From assembly GCA_002472145.1 (NCBI GenBank), contig DKRJ01000008.1, forward strand, positions 31,932-95,931: a stretch of 64,000 bases of DNA, read 5' to 3'. The stretch comes from Clostridiales bacterium UBA7285. GTDB taxonomy: Bacteria; Bacillota; Clostridia; Peptostreptococcales; Anaerovoracaceae. Positions 25,133-34,502 of the stretch are shown in pieces (positions within the stretch are counted from its first letter, which is position 1; each line of letters starts with the position of its first letter). The translations under genes were made by a program, and so were the position numbers. The notes beneath the pieces were generated by a model. That model was not told the origin of the DNA. It was given only the letters and a program-made list of their open reading frames with translations, and made no database searches.

Positions 25133-25918
25133 ATGACGGGCCGCTTTACCGATATGGGCGGATTCTGGGAGATACACAGCAGATACGTACCGGAAGGGTA
25201 CGAACATTTCAGTATGACCCACGTGCTGACGCTGCTCGCTTGCGCCGCGCTCGGGGCTGTTTTGTTCGCTGCGTTTTACAGATCCGGCGAAAAAAACAGG
25301 CGCCGGATGATCCGCTCGATCCCTGTGATAATGGCGTGCATGGAGGCGTTCAAAGAACTGAACGTCGTCATTCACGGCGTGAATATTCTCTGGTACCTGC
25401 CGCTGCATCTCTGCGGTCTGGGCATATTCGTGTTCCTTCTGGCGGCGTATCTTCCGAGCGAGAAGGCGAGAGCGTTTTTTGCCGAGGTGGCTTTGTTCCT
25501 GATCTTCCCGGGGTCGGTCTTCGCTCTGCTGTTCCCGGACTGGAACAGGCTTTACCAGCCTTTCAGCTACATGAGCATAAACAGTTACGTCTGGCACACG
25601 CTTCTGTGCGTGTACCCGCTGATGCTCCTGGCGGCGGGGGTCTGCAGGCCGTCGATCAGGCACATATGGTATCAGGTCGTTTTCCTTGCGGCCGTCGTTC
25701 CCGCGGTGTATATTTTTGATGTAAAATATAACTGCAACTATATGTTCTTAACTGTGCCTGTACCCGATACACCGCTCGAATGGCTGGCGTCGTTCATGGG
25801 AGATCCGGGATATCTGGCTGGCTACGCGATCCTGGCGTTCGCGGTGATCCTGGCCGAGCATCTCGCGTATGAGGCGCTGACCGGAGTGGTCCGACATGTC
25901 AGAAAACGAAAAGTATAA
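25133..25918 (+). CDS. YwaF/TIGR02206-family membrane protein
   Basis: This is a 261-residue integral membrane protein with about six helices. The layout 'FSMTHVLTLLACAALGAV', 'LPLHLCGLGIFVFLLAAYLP', 'FFAEVALFLIFPGSVFALLFPDW', 'WHTLLCVYPLMLL' and a conserved 'NCNYMFLTVPVPDTPLEWLASFMG' match the YwaF family, whose function is unknown. The start is uncertain: the ATG overlaps the stop of a nine-codon frame that has AGGAG directly before its ATG, but no strong site precedes this gene's own ATG. It overlaps the following MATE gene by 23 bases. Confidence 0.75.
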   Translation: MTGRFTDMGGFWEIHSRYVPEGYEHFSMTHVLTLLACAALGAVLFAAFYRSGEKNRRRMIRSIPVIMACMEAFKELNVVIHGVNILWYLPLHLCGLGIFVFLLAAYLPSEKARAFFAEVALFLIFPGSVFALLFPDWNRLYQPFSYMSINSYVWHTLLCVYPLMLLAAGVCRPSIRHIWYQVVFLAAVVPAVYIFDVKYNCNYMFLTVPVPDTPLEWLASFMGDPGYLAGYAILAFAVILAEHLAYEALTGVVRHVRKRKV

Positions 25919-27395
25919 CGGAAGAGATACGGATATCAAAACAAGCGGCGCGGGCGGCAAAGCAGGCGGCGCGGTCGGCAAAGCAGTCGGCGCGGGCGGC
26001 AAAGCAGGCGGCGCGGATAACAGCAAACTCGGAAGCATGCCGGTGGGACGGCTTGTCGTCTCGATGTCGGCCCCGATGATGCTGTCTTTTTTTATTCAGG
26101 CTCTGTATAACATCGTCGATTCCATGTTCGTCGCGAGGATATCGGAAAACGCCCTCGCGGCTGTGTCGCTGGCATTTCCGCTCCAGGGGGCAGTGAACGC
26201 GATAGCGGTAGGAGCCGCTGTCGGCATGAGCGCGGCCATACCTCGCGCGGTCGGAGCGGGAAGGCCGGATAAGGCGGGCAGGATCGCCGGAACAGGCATT
26301 TTCCTCAACCTTTCGTGCTGGGCGGTTTTCGCCGTGCTGGGGATCTTCGTCGCAGGGCGGTATTTTTCGTGGCAGACAGACATAGAAGAGATCGAAAGGG
26401 GCGGCACTGTATATCTCCGGATCTGCTGGATCATCTCGGGAGGCGTCCTGTTCGGCCAGTACTTCGAAAAGATGCTGCTGGCGTCAGGAGATTCCGTAAA
26501 AGCGATGATCAGCATGGCGTGCGGCGCAGTTTTCAACATCGTTTTCGATCCTCTGCTGATATTCGGCATAGGTCCGTTCCCTGAGTTGGGCATCGCCGGA
26601 GCCGCGGCCGCCACAGTGGCGGGGCAGGTGTTCGCCGCTCTGACGGCATTCGTGTTCAACAAAAAACTAAAGCGCGAGTGGACCGTGTCAGCCCACGACA
26701 TCCTGAGACCTTCCGGCGAAGCGGCCGGCGCGATCGCGTCGGTCGGCTTCCCTTCCACCGTAACTATAGGACTGGCGTCTGTCTCGGGATTCTGCATCAA
26801 TCAGGCGCTCCTCGCGTACAGCATAACGGCGACGGCGGTGTACGGGATATGGCAGAAACTCCAGAACTTCTGCTACATGCCTTCGTTCGGGATGAACAAC
26901 GCGCTCATACCTGTTTTGTCATATAATCATTCCAAAGGAAACACGGACAGGGTCCATCACACCATGAAATTCTCGATTGTGCTCATCCTCGTGCTGATGG
27001 CTGTCGAGACGTGCGTTTTCGAACTCATACCGTACAGGCTGCTCGTACTGTTCAGCGCGTCGGATAACATGATGAGCATCGGCGTCAAAGCGCTCAGGAT
27101 ATGTGTCCTTTCGCTTACGGCCGGAGTGACGAGCATAGTGCTCGCTTCCCAGATGCAGGCTATGAACAAAAGCTCATACGCGCTGGCGATAAACGTCCTG
27201 CGCCAGTTTGTATTCCCGGTGCCGCTGTTCTTCGGGCTTTCGGCGCTGTTCAGCGACGTGGGCTCGGTCTGGTGGGCTGTCCCGGCATCCGAAGCGCTCT
27301 CTCTCGTCGTCGCGCTGATCCTGCTGAAAAAATCAGGCCTGACCGGGGATATCGCCGCGGCAGGCGATGAGACGGCTGCGGACACCGCATCGTAG
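25896..27395 (+). CDS. MATE-family multidrug/Na+ efflux transporter
   Basis: This is a 499-residue membrane protein with 12 predicted helices and two homologous halves, starting at 'MPVGRLVVSMSAPMMLSFFIQALYNIVDSMFVARISENALAAVSL', the hallmark MATE N terminus. A cytoplasmic N-terminal tail contains a seven-residue repeat (GGAVGKA, VGAGGKA) encoded by a 21-base tandem repeat. Substrates are usually cationic drugs or toxic metabolites exported against Na+ or H+. It overlaps the previous gene by 23 bases, so translation is probably coupled. Confidence 0.9.
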   Translation: MSENEKYNGRDTDIKTSGAGGKAGGAVGKAVGAGGKAGGADNSKLGSMPVGRLVVSMSAPMMLSFFIQALYNIVDSMFVARISENALAAVSLAFPLQGAVNAIAVGAAVGMSAAIPRAVGAGRPDKAGRIAGTGIFLNLSCWAVFAVLGIFVAGRYFSWQTDIEEIERGGTVYLRICWIISGGVLFGQYFEKMLLASGDSVKAMISMACGAVFNIVFDPLLIFGIGPFPELGIAGAAAATVAGQVFAALTAFVFNKKLKREWTVSAHDILRPSGEAAGAIASVGFPSTVTIGLASVSGFCINQALLAYSITATAVYGIWQKLQNFCYMPSFGMNNALIPVLSYNHSKGNTDRVHHTMKFSIVLILVLMAVETCVFELIPYRLLVLFSASDNMMSIGVKALRICVLSLTAGVTSIVLASQMQAMNKSSYALAINVLRQFVFPVPLFFGLSALFSDVGSVWWAVPASEALSLVVALILLKKSGLTGDIAAAGDETAADTAS

Positions 27396-27465
27396 ACCCG
27401 CGCAGGAGGCGGACGAAGCATTTTCATCCGCAGGAAATATATATTCTATGAAAGGGGGAACGGAT

Positions 27466-28383
27466 ATGAAGTATCCAGCGAAACTGAAAAAAGGAGACAC
27501 AGTAGGGATCATCGCCCCGAGTTCCGGCGTCTCGCCGGAGCGCGCAAAGCTCTGCGTCGAAAAACTCGAGGAGATGGGATATAAGGTGAAGACAGCGGAC
27601 AATCTCTCCTCGGACCTCGGCGGATACATGGCCGGCAGCGGAGAGGTGAGAGGCGAGTGGATAAACAGGATGTTCGCCGATCCGGAGGTAAAGGCCGTGA
27701 TCTGTGTCAGAGGAGGCGACGGAGTCGCACGGGACATGGAGTACGTCGACCTCGACACGGTCAGACGCAATCCGAAGATATTCGTCGGATACAGCGATGT
27801 CACGCCGTGGCATCTTTTGTTCACCAAAGAGTGCGGGTTCGTGACGTTCCACGGCCCGATGGTCTCTTCGAACATCGCAGACGGTATGACCCCTGCTGAG
27901 GAGAAGTCGTTCTACGACTGCATAAACGGCGACGGCGAGTACGTCTATCGCAATCCGGAAGGCTTTAAGATCAGAACGCTGAAAGAGGGCAGAGCCGAGG
28001 GGGAACTGATCGGAGGCAATCTCTCACTGATATCCGCCTCGATGGGCACACCGTATGAGATGGACGCCGAAGGAAAGATAATTTTCATCGAGGAAGTCAA
28101 CGAGAGGATCGACAGACTCGAGAAGTGGTCTTATCAGATGAGGAACGCCGGGCTCTTTAAAAAGTGCAGGGGCGTTCTGCTCGGCCAGTTCACGAACATC
28201 GACAACGTGCTGCCGTCATACGATCATCTCGCCCTGTACAGCGACGTCTTCGAGGGGTATGATTTCCCTGTGATGTACGGACTGCAGTCGGGGCACGGCG
28301 AACAAAACATGACTCTGCCGATGGGCGCTGTCTGCGCGATGGACACCTCAGACATGAGCATCAGGTTCAGGATAGACAGATAG
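27466..28383 (+). CDS. S66-family LD-carboxypeptidase
   Basis: This is a 305-residue cytosolic enzyme (no signal peptide) that trims the D-alanine from murein tetrapeptides during cell-wall recycling; MccF-type relatives detoxify peptide-nucleotide antibiotics. The Ser110 nucleophile lies in FVGYSDVTPWHL, the acidic partner in 'IFIEEVNERIDRLEKW' and the histidine in 'LQSGHGEQNMTLPMG'. The start after AAAGGGGG was chosen over an ATG 18 bases upstream. No murein-specific genes lie next to it, so an antibiotic-resistance role cannot be excluded. Confidence 0.88.
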   Translation: MKYPAKLKKGDTVGIIAPSSGVSPERAKLCVEKLEEMGYKVKTADNLSSDLGGYMAGSGEVRGEWINRMFADPEVKAVICVRGGDGVARDMEYVDLDTVRRNPKIFVGYSDVTPWHLLFTKECGFVTFHGPMVSSNIADGMTPAEEKSFYDCINGDGEYVYRNPEGFKIRTLKEGRAEGELIGGNLSLISASMGTPYEMDAEGKIIFIEEVNERIDRLEKWSYQMRNAGLFKKCRGVLLGQFTNIDNVLPSYDHLALYSDVFEGYDFPVMYGLQSGHGEQNMTLPMGAVCAMDTSDMSIRFRIDR

Positions 28384-28496
28384 AGCAAGGGACGCTTTCC
28401 CTTAAAAATCAGCCGATGCAAGATACGCTTGCTTGATTTGGCGGCTCATCGTTTCATATGATTTTATCGGAAATCGAAAAGAGCGAAAGAGAAAAA

Positions 28497-29006
28497 ATGA
28501 ATTTCGGATCAGAGATAACGGAACTCAGGAAGAAGAACGATCTGACTCAGGAGCAGCTGGCGGAGAAACTGAACGTCACACGTCAGGCCGTCTCGAACTG
28601 GGAGAACGACCGGAACCTTCCCGACATCGAGATGCTCATCAGGATATCGGACGAATTCGACGTTTCGCTCGACGAACTGATAAAAGGAGGAGAAACGATG
28701 AATAACATGACAGAAAAGATAATCGACGACGGCAGCGAGGGCAGGAGAGCCAAACGGAACATGATCACGGCGATAATCGGAGCTCTGCTGATGCTGGCAG
28801 GGGCAGCGTGCTTCATCATCAAAGCAAATTCCGTGGAGTATATCGACGCGGACGGGATCCTGCACGAGAACTTCTTCCTGCTGCCGATAGGATTCCTGTT
28901 CCTGCTCTGCGGAGTTGTCGTATTCCTGATCGCCGATATATCATTTATCGTAAACAAAGTAAAGAAATCAAAGCAGGAAAGAAATGATCCAGACGCGAGA
29001 TCCTGA
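28497..29006 (+). CDS. HTH (XRE-type) DNA-binding protein with membrane tail
   Basis: An N-terminal helix-turn-helix ('LRKKNDLTQEQLAEKLNVTRQAVSNWENDRNLP', residues 10-42) is followed by a linker and two hydrophobic segments (about 96-112 and 131-155). It is thus a membrane-anchored regulator of the Cro/CI-plus-membrane type common in Clostridia. The chosen ATG is weakly preceded by GAAAGAG; a longer frame with a start 13 codons upstream has no ribosome site. Target unknown. A hairpin with a T-run follows the stop. Confidence 0.75.
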   Translation: MNFGSEITELRKKNDLTQEQLAEKLNVTRQAVSNWENDRNLPDIEMLIRISDEFDVSLDELIKGGETMNNMTEKIIDDGSEGRRAKRNMITAIIGALLMLAGAACFIIKANSVEYIDADGILHENFFLLPIGFLFLLCGVVVFLIADISFIVNKVKKSKQERNDPDARS

Positions 29007-29043
29007 TGAGAGCGCGTCTATGACATTAGTCCGTTGGATCATT

Positions 29044-29081
29044 ACGAGCGGCTGGAGGAGAACGATCCGGCCGTATTTTTA
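29044..29081 (+). terminator. Probable intrinsic terminator after the HTH-membrane gene
   Basis: GGCTGG and CCGGCC pair (one G-T) and are flanked by TACG and GTA, followed by TTTTTA. The stem is interrupted by a small bulge. Confidence 0.5.
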
Positions 29082-29105
29082 TGCCCGCTTCAGGTGAAGC
29101 TGCGA

Positions 29106-29134
29106 TTGAGGAAAGCGCCTCCGTATGATAAAAT
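29106..29134 (+). promoter_or_regulatory. Promoter of the carAB-arcC-ABC operon
   Basis: TTGAGG and TAAAAT are 17 bases apart, with TGA directly before the -10 box. The expected leader is only about 36 bases, too short for a pyrimidine (PyrR) attenuator. Confidence 0.6.
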
Positions 29135-29176
29135 ATCTAAAACTGTTTTCTTTGATATTTGAAAAGGCGGCACAAC

Positions 29177-30286
29177 TTGGAAGCATTTCTCATTTTAGAA
29201 AACGGCACTGTTTTCAATGGCATCTCCGTCGGGGCTAAGAAAGAGGTCATCTCAGAGATAGTCTTCAACACTTCGATGACGGGATACCTCGAAGTCCTGA
29301 CCGACCCGAGCTACGCCGGACAGGCGGTCGTAATGACTTATCCTCTCATAGGCAACTACGGCATCTGCTACGCGGACACCGAATCGAGGCTGCCGTGGCT
29401 CGACGGCTTCATAGCCCGCGAATTCTCGCGAATGCCGTCGAACTTCAGATCGCAGAACACCATACAGAACTTCATGAAGAAATACAACGTCGCGGGGATC
29501 TCCGGCATCGACACGCGCGCTTTGACGCGCATGCTCAGAGACAGAGGCACGATGAACGGCATGATCACGACGAAGCGATACCGCGACGACGAGATGCCCG
29601 AACTGCTCGAACGCATCAGGGCGTATAAGGTGACAGGCGTCGTTAAGCGCACATCCGCGCCTGAAGTCTACGAGGAGCAGGCTCAGAACACGGACGGCAC
29701 GAGATATTCCGGGGAAAAAGAACCGAGGCGCGTCGCTCTGCTCGACGTAGGAGCCAAGCGCGGCATCATCAGAGAACTGCAGAAGCGCGGCTGCGACGTG
29801 ACCGTGTATCCTTCCGGCACGACGGCCGAGATGATCCTGGCTTCAAACCCTGACGGCATACTGATCTCGAACGGCCCGGGCGATCCGAAGGAAAACGACT
29901 GCGTCATAAAAGAGGTCAGGAAACTGTACGACTCAGACGTTCCGATCTTTGCGATATGCCTCGGCCATCAGCTCATGGCACTTGCGACGGGAGCAGACAC
30001 ATATAAACTGAAATACGGCCATCGCGGCGGCAACCATCCGGTGAAGGACGTGCGGACCGGTAAGGTCTTCATCACGACACAGAACCACGGATATGCGGTG
30101 GACACCTCCACAGTCGATCCGAACGTCGCGCGCGAGGCTTTGTTCAACGTGAACGACAGGACCAACGAAGGGCTCGAGTACGTCGGCAAAAAGATACTCA
30201 CCGTGCAGTATCACCCGGAAGCGTGTCCGGGACCGCGCGATTCCTCATACCTGTTCGACGAGTTCGTAAATATGATGGAGGGCTGA
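29177..30286 (+). CDS. carA: Carbamoyl-phosphate synthase small subunit
   Basis: This is the glutaminase subunit of carbamoyl-phosphate synthase, which supplies ammonia to CarB for arginine and pyrimidine synthesis. The catalytic Cys261 lies in FAICLGHQLM, with His and Glu in 'QYHPEACPGPRDS'. The N-terminal domain is intact (LILENGTVFNGISVG). The start is TTG, eight bases after AAGGCGG; an upstream TTG gives a six-codon extension without support. At 369 residues the length is normal. It is followed two bases later by carB. No pyr or arg genes lie next to it. Confidence 0.93.
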   Translation: MEAFLILENGTVFNGISVGAKKEVISEIVFNTSMTGYLEVLTDPSYAGQAVVMTYPLIGNYGICYADTESRLPWLDGFIAREFSRMPSNFRSQNTIQNFMKKYNVAGISGIDTRALTRMLRDRGTMNGMITTKRYRDDEMPELLERIRAYKVTGVVKRTSAPEVYEEQAQNTDGTRYSGEKEPRRVALLDVGAKRGIIRELQKRGCDVTVYPSGTTAEMILASNPDGILISNGPGDPKENDCVIKEVRKLYDSDVPIFAICLGHQLMALATGADTYKLKYGHRGGNHPVKDVRTGKVFITTQNHGYAVDTSTVDPNVAREALFNVNDRTNEGLEYVGKKILTVQYHPEACPGPRDSSYLFDEFVNMMEG

Positions 30287-30288
30287 AA

Positions 30289-33200
30289 ATGAGAGACGAG
30301 AGCATTAAAAAAGTCTTGATGATCGGATCCGGCCCCATCGTCATCGGACAGGCGGCGGAATTCGACTACGCCGGCACACAGGCGTGCAGGAGCCTTAAAG
30401 AAGAAGGCGTCGAGGTCGTCCTGGTGAACTCGAACCCGGCGACGATCATGACGGATAAGGACATCGCCGACCACGTGTATATCGAGCCTCTTACGGTGGA
30501 GACCGTCGAGGCGATCATAGAAAAGGAAAAGCCGGATTCGGTGCTGCCGACGCTCGGCGGACAGGCGGGGCTGAACCTTGCCATGGCGCTGGCCGAATCG
30601 GGATTCCTCGAGAGCCACAACGTCAGGCTCATAGGAACGACTCCTCTGACGATAAAAAAAGCCGAAGACAGGCTGATGTTCAAGGAGACGATGAATAAGA
30701 TCCACGAGCCTGTGGCGGAGTCGGAAGTCGTCCACACGGTGGAGGACGGGCTGGAAGTAGCAAAGAAGATAGGCTATCCGGTCGTCCTGAGACCTGCGTA
30801 TACTCTCGGCGGTTCGGGCGGCGGCATCGCGACGAACGAACTGGAATGCTCCGAAATACTCGCAAACGGCCTCAGGCTGTCCCGCGTCCACGAGGTGCTC
30901 GTGGAGCGCTCCATCGCCGGATGGAAAGAGATAGAATATGAGGTCATGCGCGACGGCGCCGGTAACGTCATCACCGTCTGCAACATGGAAAACATAGACC
31001 CGGTCGGTGTCCATACGGGCGACTCGATCGTAGTCGCTCCTTCGCAGACCCTTTCCGATAAGGAATATCAGATGCTCCGGAGCTCAGCGCTCAATATCAT
31101 CACGGAACTGGGCATCACGGGAGGCTGCAACGTCCAGTACGCGCTGAATCCCGAGAGCTTCGAGTACTGTGTCATAGAAGTCAACCCGAGAGTTTCGCGC
31201 TCGTCCGCCCTGGCTTCGAAGGCGACGGGCTACCCGATCGCAAAGGTGGCGGCAAAGATAGCCCTCGGCTACGATCTGGACGAGATAAAAAACGCCGTGA
31301 CGGGAAAGACGTACGCGTCCTTTGAACCGGCGCTCGACTACTGCGTCGTGAAGATGCCGCGTCTGCCTTTTGATAAATTCCTGACCGCCGACCACATGCT
31401 CGGCACCCAGATGCAGGCGACGGGAGAGGTCATGGCCATAGCGCACAGCTTCGAAGGCGCTCTGATGAAGGCGATCAGGTCGCTGGAGCAGCACGTCGAC
31501 AGCCTTATGTCGTATGATTTCTCCGCGCTCGACGACCACGATCTGGTCAAACTGATGTCCAGAAGCGACGACCGCAGGATATGGTTCATCGCAGAGGCTC
31601 TCCGCCGCGGATGGAGCATGAAGGACATCCACGAGATAACGAAATTCGACGAGTGGTTCATCGATAAGATCAACTCCCTCGTCGACATGGAGAAGCGTCT
31701 CAGCAACGAGCCTCTCAGCCACAGCCTGCTGCGCGAGGCAAAGCGCATGGAGTTCCCTGACAGCGTCATAGCCGAACTGACAGGCATGACAGAGGACGAG
31801 GTCAGGGAAGAACGATATGAGTCCGGCATCACCGCGGCGTTTAAGATGGTAGACACATGCGCGGCGGAATTCGAGGCCGCAACGCCGTATTACTATTCCG
31901 TGTTCGGATCAGAGAACGAGGCCGACGGCACGCCGAAAGCGAAGAAGAAGGTCCTCGTGCTCGGTTCCGGGCCTATCAGGATCGGACAGGGCATAGAGTT
32001 CGATTTCTGTTCGGTCCACTGCACGTGGGCTTTCAGACAGGAAGGGTATGAGACGATAATCATCAACAACAACCCGGAAACCGTCTCTACCGACTTCGAC
32101 ATCGCGGACAAACTGTATTTCGAGCCGCTGACACCTGAAGACGTGAGGAACGTAGTCGACGTAGAACACCCTGACGGCGCAGTCGTGCAGTTCGGCGGAC
32201 AGACAGCGATCAAACTCACGGAAGCCCTGATAAAGATGGGAGTCCCGATTCTAGGAACGCAGGCTGACGACGTGGACGCCGCGGAGGACAGGGAACGTTT
32301 CGACGAGATACTTCAGAAAACGGGCGTCAGGCGCGCCGCCGGCCACACCGTGTTCACGGTCGACGAAGCCGTTAAGGCGGCCGATGACCTCGGATACCCC
32401 GTCCTGGTCAGGCCGAGTTACGTTCTCGGCGGCGCCGGGATGCGCATAGCGATCTCCGACGAGGATATCCGCGAATACGTGACGGTCATCAACCAGTACA
32501 CGCAGGAACACCCGATCCTGATAGATAAGTACATCTTCGGCAAGGAACTGGAAGTCGACGCGATATGCGACGGAAAGGACGTTTTGATCCCGGGGATAAT
32601 GGAGCACATCGAGCGCACCGGCATCCACTCCGGGGACTCGATATCGATATATCCGTCAAAATCCCTGACGCCGACAGCGAAGGCCAGAGTCATAGAGTAC
32701 ACCGAGAAACTCGCAAAAGCGCTGCACGTCATCGGTATGGTGAACATACAGTTCATAGCCTCGGGCGACGACGTGTACATCATCGAGGTGAACCCGAGGT
32801 CATCCAGAACCGTGCCGTATATATCAAAGGTCACCGGCATCCCGATCGTGCCGTTGGCGACGAAGATAATCTGCGGCCACACGATCAGAGAACTCGGGTA
32901 CGAGCCGGGACTGCAGCCTGAAGCCGACTACTACGCAATCAAGATGCCTGTCTTCTCGTTCGAAAAGATCAGAGGCGCAGACATCTCACTGGGGCCTGAG
33001 ATGAAGTCCACCGGCGAATGCCTAGGCATATCGAAGAGTTTCAACGAGGCTCTGTATAAAGCCTTTCAGGGCGCGGGAATACAGCTGCCTAAATACAAGA
33101 ACATGGTCATCACGGTGCGCGACGAGGACAAGCAGGAGATCATCCCGATCGCGCAGAGGTTCGCGAGCCTGGGTTACAGGATATTCGCCACGCGCGGCAC

Positions 33201-33501
33201 GTTCAACGCCCTGCAGGAGGGACAGGTCCCGTGCCTAAGGGTGCGCAAGGTAGAGCAGGAATCGCCTAACATCCTGGACCTCGTCCTCGGACACGAACTG
33301 GACATCGTAATAGACATACCTCAGGCAGGCGCGGAGGCGTCGAAAGACGGCTTCATCATCAGGAGGAACGCCGTGGAGACAGGCGTGAACGTGATCACCG
33401 CCATCGACACCGCGGAAGCGCTCGTGAGCTCGCTTGAGAACAAATCCTCGGAGATGACGCTCGTAGACATCGCCGACCTCGAAAGGAACCCGGAAAAATG
33501 A
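30289..33501 (+). CDS. carB: Carbamoyl-phosphate synthase large subunit
   Basis: This is a 1,070-residue two-lobed synthetase with two ATP-grasp domains. Each lobe starts with a nucleotide-loop-like motif ('VLMIGSGPIVIGQAAEFDYAG' and 'VLVLGSGPIRIGQGIEFDF'). It carries 'LRPAYTLGGSGGGIA' and 'VRPSYVLGGAGMRIA', 'EVNPRVSRSSALASKATGYP' and 'EVNPRSSRTVPYISKVTGIP', and a C-terminal MGS-like allosteric domain (about residues 930-1060, 'FASLGYRIFATRGTFNALQE'). GGAGGG lies six bases before the ATG. It forms the ammonia-to-carbamoyl-phosphate enzyme with CarA. Its last four bases overlap the carbamate kinase start (ATGA). Confidence 0.96.
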   Translation: MRDESIKKVLMIGSGPIVIGQAAEFDYAGTQACRSLKEEGVEVVLVNSNPATIMTDKDIADHVYIEPLTVETVEAIIEKEKPDSVLPTLGGQAGLNLAMALAESGFLESHNVRLIGTTPLTIKKAEDRLMFKETMNKIHEPVAESEVVHTVEDGLEVAKKIGYPVVLRPAYTLGGSGGGIATNELECSEILANGLRLSRVHEVLVERSIAGWKEIEYEVMRDGAGNVITVCNMENIDPVGVHTGDSIVVAPSQTLSDKEYQMLRSSALNIITELGITGGCNVQYALNPESFEYCVIEVNPRVSRSSALASKATGYPIAKVAAKIALGYDLDEIKNAVTGKTYASFEPALDYCVVKMPRLPFDKFLTADHMLGTQMQATGEVMAIAHSFEGALMKAIRSLEQHVDSLMSYDFSALDDHDLVKLMSRSDDRRIWFIAEALRRGWSMKDIHEITKFDEWFIDKINSLVDMEKRLSNEPLSHSLLREAKRMEFPDSVIAELTGMTEDEVREERYESGITAAFKMVDTCAAEFEAATPYYYSVFGSENEADGTPKAKKKVLVLGSGPIRIGQGIEFDFCSVHCTWAFRQEGYETIIINNNPETVSTDFDIADKLYFEPLTPEDVRNVVDVEHPDGAVVQFGGQTAIKLTEALIKMGVPILGTQADDVDAAEDRERFDEILQKTGVRRAAGHTVFTVDEAVKAADDLGYPVLVRPSYVLGGAGMRIAISDEDIREYVTVINQYTQEHPILIDKYIFGKELEVDAICDGKDVLIPGIMEHIERTGIHSGDSISIYPSKSLTPTAKARVIEYTEKLAKALHVIGMVNIQFIASGDDVYIIEVNPRSSRTVPYISKVTGIPIVPLATKIICGHTIRELGYEPGLQPEADYYAIKMPVFSFEKIRGADISLGPEMKSTGECLGISKSFNEALYKAFQGAGIQLPKYKNMVITVRDEDKQEIIPIAQRFASLGYRIFATRGTFNALQEGQVPCLRVRKVEQESPNILDLVLGHELDIVIDIPQAGAEASKDGFIIRRNAVETGVNVITAIDTAEALVSSLENKSSEMTLVDIADLERNPEK

Positions 33502-34502
33502 CAGATACGCTACAGACGAAGGAATTGAACGGAATGAATGAAGAAAACGAAAATACCGGCAGGAGAATAGTCATCTCCCTGGGCCATAAGGACCTCGGCA
33601 GCACACTCCCGGAGACTAAGGAGGCAGTCAAAAAGACGGCTCACCTCATCGCTGAATTCGTGAAGCAGGACTATCAGGTGGCTGTCGTATTTTCCAACCT
33701 GCCGCAGTTCGACATGGTCCATACGGCCATGAAGGACCTCTCCGAGAACTATCCGGACACTTATACCAAAGCCCCTCTCTCCGTGTGCTCCGCCATGACT
33801 CAGGGCATGGAGGGATTCGACATCCAGAACGCTCTGACTTCCGAGCTTTACAGGCGCGGGATCCCGAAGACGGCCTCGACGGTCATCACGCAGGTCGTCG
33901 TCGATCCGTACGACGAAAAGTTCTACAAGCCTGTCCGCATCTTCGGAAAGAAAATGAACGCCGAGGAAGCCAGGGCCGAGGAGGAAGACGGCAACTACGT
34001 GAAGGAAGCCGAGCCGGGCGTTTTCAGGCGGCTGGTACCGTCACCGGATCCTAAGGAGATCGTAGAGGCGCCGGCTGTCAACGCTCTGCTGGACGCGGGT
34101 CAGATAGTTATCGCCTGCGGCGGGGGCGGAGTCCCGGTCATCAGGCAGGGCGAAGTCCTGCGCGGGGCGTCTGCTTTGATCGACAAAGACTTAGTGGCGG
34201 GGCTGCTGGCCGATAAGGTAAACGCAGACATCCTGCTGATCACGACTGCCGTCAAGCAGATCTCTACGAATCACGGCAAGGCAAACGAGAAGAAGATAAA
34301 AAAGATGACGGCGGAGGACGCCCGCGAATATCTGGCAGCCGGCGATTTCGAATTCGAATCCATGAAGCCTAAGGTCGAGGCATGCCTGAAGTTCGTCGAA
34401 AGCGACGCTCACAGAATGGCTATCGTCACGTCGATGGAATTCGCCGAAAAAGCAATCGAGGGCCTCGCCGGAACGATAATAACCAAAGAACAGGACGTAT
34501 GA
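33498..34502 (+). CDS. arcC: Carbamate-kinase-family protein, divergent motifs
   Basis: This is a 334-residue amino-acid-kinase-fold protein with carbamate kinase features: 'PLSVCSAMTQGMEGFDIQNAL', 'VDPYDEKFYKPV', 'VIACGGGGVPVIRQGE', 'LRGASALIDKDL', 'KPKVEACLKFVES'. The usual GNGPQVG loop reads SNLPQFD (residues 66-72), and the FAPGSM loop reads FEFESM, so substrate handling may differ. Carbamate kinase makes ATP from carbamoyl phosphate, the product of the adjacent genes; synthesis and breakdown of one compound in one operon is unusual. The ATG overlaps the carB stop (ATGA). An ATG 12 codons later is an alternative start. Confidence 0.8.
   Translation: MTDTLQTKELNGMNEENENTGRRIVISLGHKDLGSTLPETKEAVKKTAHLIAEFVKQDYQVAVVFSNLPQFDMVHTAMKDLSENYPDTYTKAPLSVCSAMTQGMEGFDIQNALTSELYRRGIPKTASTVITQVVVDPYDEKFYKPVRIFGKKMNAEEARAEEEDGNYVKEAEPGVFRRLVPSPDPKEIVEAPAVNALLDAGQIVIACGGGGVPVIRQGEVLRGASALIDKDLVAGLLADKVNADILLITTAVKQISTNHGKANEKKIKKMTAEDAREYLAAGDFEFESMKPKVEACLKFVESDAHRMAIVTSMEFAEKAIEGLAGTIITKEQDV

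Noticed and set aside
25107..25136. Nine-codon frame (MEKSGPDGE) before the YwaF-type gene
   Set aside because: The AGGAG box touches its ATG with no spacing, so it is probably not translated efficiently; kept only as a possible coupling leader.
28384..28450. AAGGGA/TCCCTT hairpin after the S66 peptidase gene
   Set aside because: It is followed by A residues rather than T residues, so it does not qualify as a terminator of this gene.
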